Of a stretch of DNA of 64,000 nt, positions 62,218 to 64,000 are shown piece by piece. Numbering within the stretch: the first letter of the stretch is position 1; every line of letters starts with the position of its first letter. Both the position numbers and the translations under genes were made by a program. Below the pieces are notes generated by a model that was not told where the DNA came from, searched no databases, and saw only the letters and a list, made by a program, of their open reading frames with translations. Source of the stretch: Edolisoma coerulescens (Eukaryota > Chordata > Aves > Passeriformes > Campephagidae); assembly GCA_013397115.1 (NCBI GenBank), contig VWZW01002677.1, positions 124,001-188,000 of the forward strand. The letters run 5' to 3'.

Positions 62218-64000
62218 GTAAGCATTCAGTGGCTGCTTACTTTAAGTCTCCTCACTATAGGACAAGATTATATTCAGAAGCATATTTGAAATTGTCATCT
62301 TATGATCACAGTTTGCCTTGCTGAGAGTAGGTCTGTTGGATAAGAAAATGCGTAATTTTTCTGACTGCAATCATGTTGTACAGAAATGTGTAGTCCTTAA
62401 TTCCACTGCAGGGAATGCCACAACCTCTCTAGGCCAGATCAGACCCTTAATTACCAAATCAATAGCAGGGCTGTGGAGGGAGGTCTCACCACACTGGTAT
62501 GTTCTTTTTTTGGTTCTAACTCAGAACAGTGGCTTATTCCATCTGCATTCTGCAAAGCCATGCACAAAAATGGGCACAGTAGCACAGAAGTGTCATGAGA
62601 CTTCATCAGTGGGTGCTTTGTGCCTTGAAATCCTTAAAGTGTGCACAGAACCCCAATATTATTATTAGGAATGAAGAAGTGGTTCTGTGACGTGGGAATG
62701 TCACAGACAACGATTCAAGACTTTCTAAACCCAGTAATGGAAGCACAATCTGTGTGCATGTCTGGAGAGCCTAAACTGAGTATTTTGTTGCAGACTCTTG
62801 CAGCAGATGGAAGTCACTTGCTCTCCAGCCCTGGAAGAGCAGCAGTGGTGCTTGACAAAGCTCCACGTTTGGAAGAAGAGGGAACCTCGTACACTGAGTC
62901 AAGGAATAGATGTGAAAACATAGAAAAGAAATATCTGTGCAATTACAGATAATTTCAAAATACGTTAAAATATGCATTATCCTTCCTCCCCTCCAAATTC
63001 AGTTGGAGATGCAGGAAAAGCAATTATATCAATAATACAGACCTGCTGCAGCCCTAATTGGAATATTTAACACCTGTTTGGCACCGTGCAGATCTGAGTG
63101 ATAGTAATGCTATGAAACATATATACATATTTCAAGAGCTGCCTATTTGTTCTTTTTTTTTACGATGTCCTTGTTATTTCATGCATCTTTCCTCATTCAT
63201 TTAAAGCTCTTCTCAGCAGCTGTGTCTGAGGGCCGTTTTCCACAGCCCTCTGGTGAGCACGGGACCCCCCAGGCTGGGGGGCCAAGCTGCAGTGGGAAGG
63301 CTTTCTCCTTTGCCCTCCCCGTGTCTGTGTGAGGGGTATCACATTCCTGGGGCGTTTTGTGCAAGGTTTGTTGGTTGTAAAATGGCAGCGATTTAGAAGA
63401 CACAAAAATTAACCAGGCATCTGATTGATTGGGTAAAAAATCCCAAAACTACTTCTTCTTTGCCCTGGTGATTCAGCATATCAGGCAGAGGTTGTTGCAG
63501 CAAAGCTTTCCTGTCCCACCGTTTGTAGGGTGCTGGTGGCAGAGTTTGTGATCGTGGATGTTTCCCTGTTTCAGCAGTTTCCCTTCCTTCAGAAACTGTC
63601 ACAGAGTGAGGACTTTGTTCTGAGCTGTCAAAAGGCATAAATTTCATTATTTGCTGTTATTATTTCTGATGCAACACAGCAGAAGAAAATCATAGAAAAT
63701 GAACTTCCTCTATAGAAATGGGAGAATATACTCATCCCCATCAAGCAAAGTAGATCTTTTCATCGCTGGAAGGAAATACACTTTCATTTGTGTCTAATCC
63801 CCCATCTTTTTCAATAAATGACATATTTAGCCTTTTGGAATTGATGTCCTAAAATTGCTTTGAATTGTCTGCCACCGAGTTTCTACAGCCTGGTTTTTTG
63901 GGGTTTTTTTTCGTTTTTTTTATGTATAGAAGACACAGAAGCTTTCAAAATACAATTCTTCTTAACTACTGAGTATATCCTATATTAACAAATACATATT
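62218..64000 (+). other. ADGRD1: ADGRD1 intron, 5' part (next exon outside window)
   Basis: This starts with gtaagc and runs past the window end. Two overlapping open frames (62318-62668 and 62641-62952) have no recognisable domain and no matching splice sites, so they are not called as genes. I searched by eye for the TM4 exon, whose human counterpart begins with a FPLLICII-like run, and did not find it. AT-rich sequence fills 63.6-64.0 kb. Confidence 0.85.

Noticed and set aside
62318..62952. Two overlapping frames (116 and 103 codons) that might be a decayed mobile element
   Set aside because: No motif of a transposase, integrase or reverse transcriptase is visible and no terminal repeats were found.
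1..64000. tRNA, rRNA and endogenous virus sequences
   Set aside because: No tRNA B-box with a cloverleaf, no ribosomal RNA signature and no recognisable retroviral coding motif or paired long terminal repeats were seen by eye. A covariance or profile search was not possible.

Overview
The window is vertebrate nuclear DNA, almost certainly from a bird. It carries intron-split coding sequence with GT-AG splice sites, and it contains the avian-type 3' end of a CR1 LINE plus two shorter CR1-like tails. It also has several GC-rich minisatellites of the kind common in bird introns. A passerine is plausible from the look of the CR1 copy and the minisatellites, but this is inference.

The only gene I can support is ADGRD1 (GPR133), an adhesion G-protein-coupled receptor, on the + strand. 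Six coding exons are visible: 752-893, 41261-41334, 42892-43015, 55157-55260, 57763-57874 and 62064-62217. Their phases join without conflict and give about 236 codons. In order they encode the end of the GAIN domain, the GPS autoproteolysis motif with the tethered agonist, and TM1 to TM3 with their loops. The protein matches the human receptor, as I recall it, along its whole length without a missing block. The 5' exons (start codon, pentraxin-like domain, early GAIN) lie before the window and TM4 to the C-terminus lie after it.

The layout is mostly intron. A 40.4 kb intron (894-41260) separates the first two exons, followed by introns of 1.6, 12.1, 2.5 and 4.2 kb and a partial intron at each end. 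The large intron holds minisatellites near 7.1, 9.8, 26.5, 29.2 and 32.9-33.3 kb, a CpG-rich block at 9.6-10.1 kb and smaller ones near 19.7 and 30.7 kb. It also holds a one-base assembly gap at 33170 flanked by a 301-base exact duplication, which looks like two contig ends that were never merged. The 12.1 kb intron holds the CR1 copy (52.5-52.9 kb) and a CpG-rich tandem-repeat cluster directly upstream of the TM1 exon.

I found no second protein-coding gene, no tRNA or rRNA, no recognisable viral element and no CRISPR-like array. The long open frames elsewhere are explained by GC-rich or repetitive composition. I see no undescribed system. The points most worth checking are the isolated 74-nt exon beyond the giant intron, the gap artefact, the intronic CpG block and the repeat cluster beside the TM1 exon.
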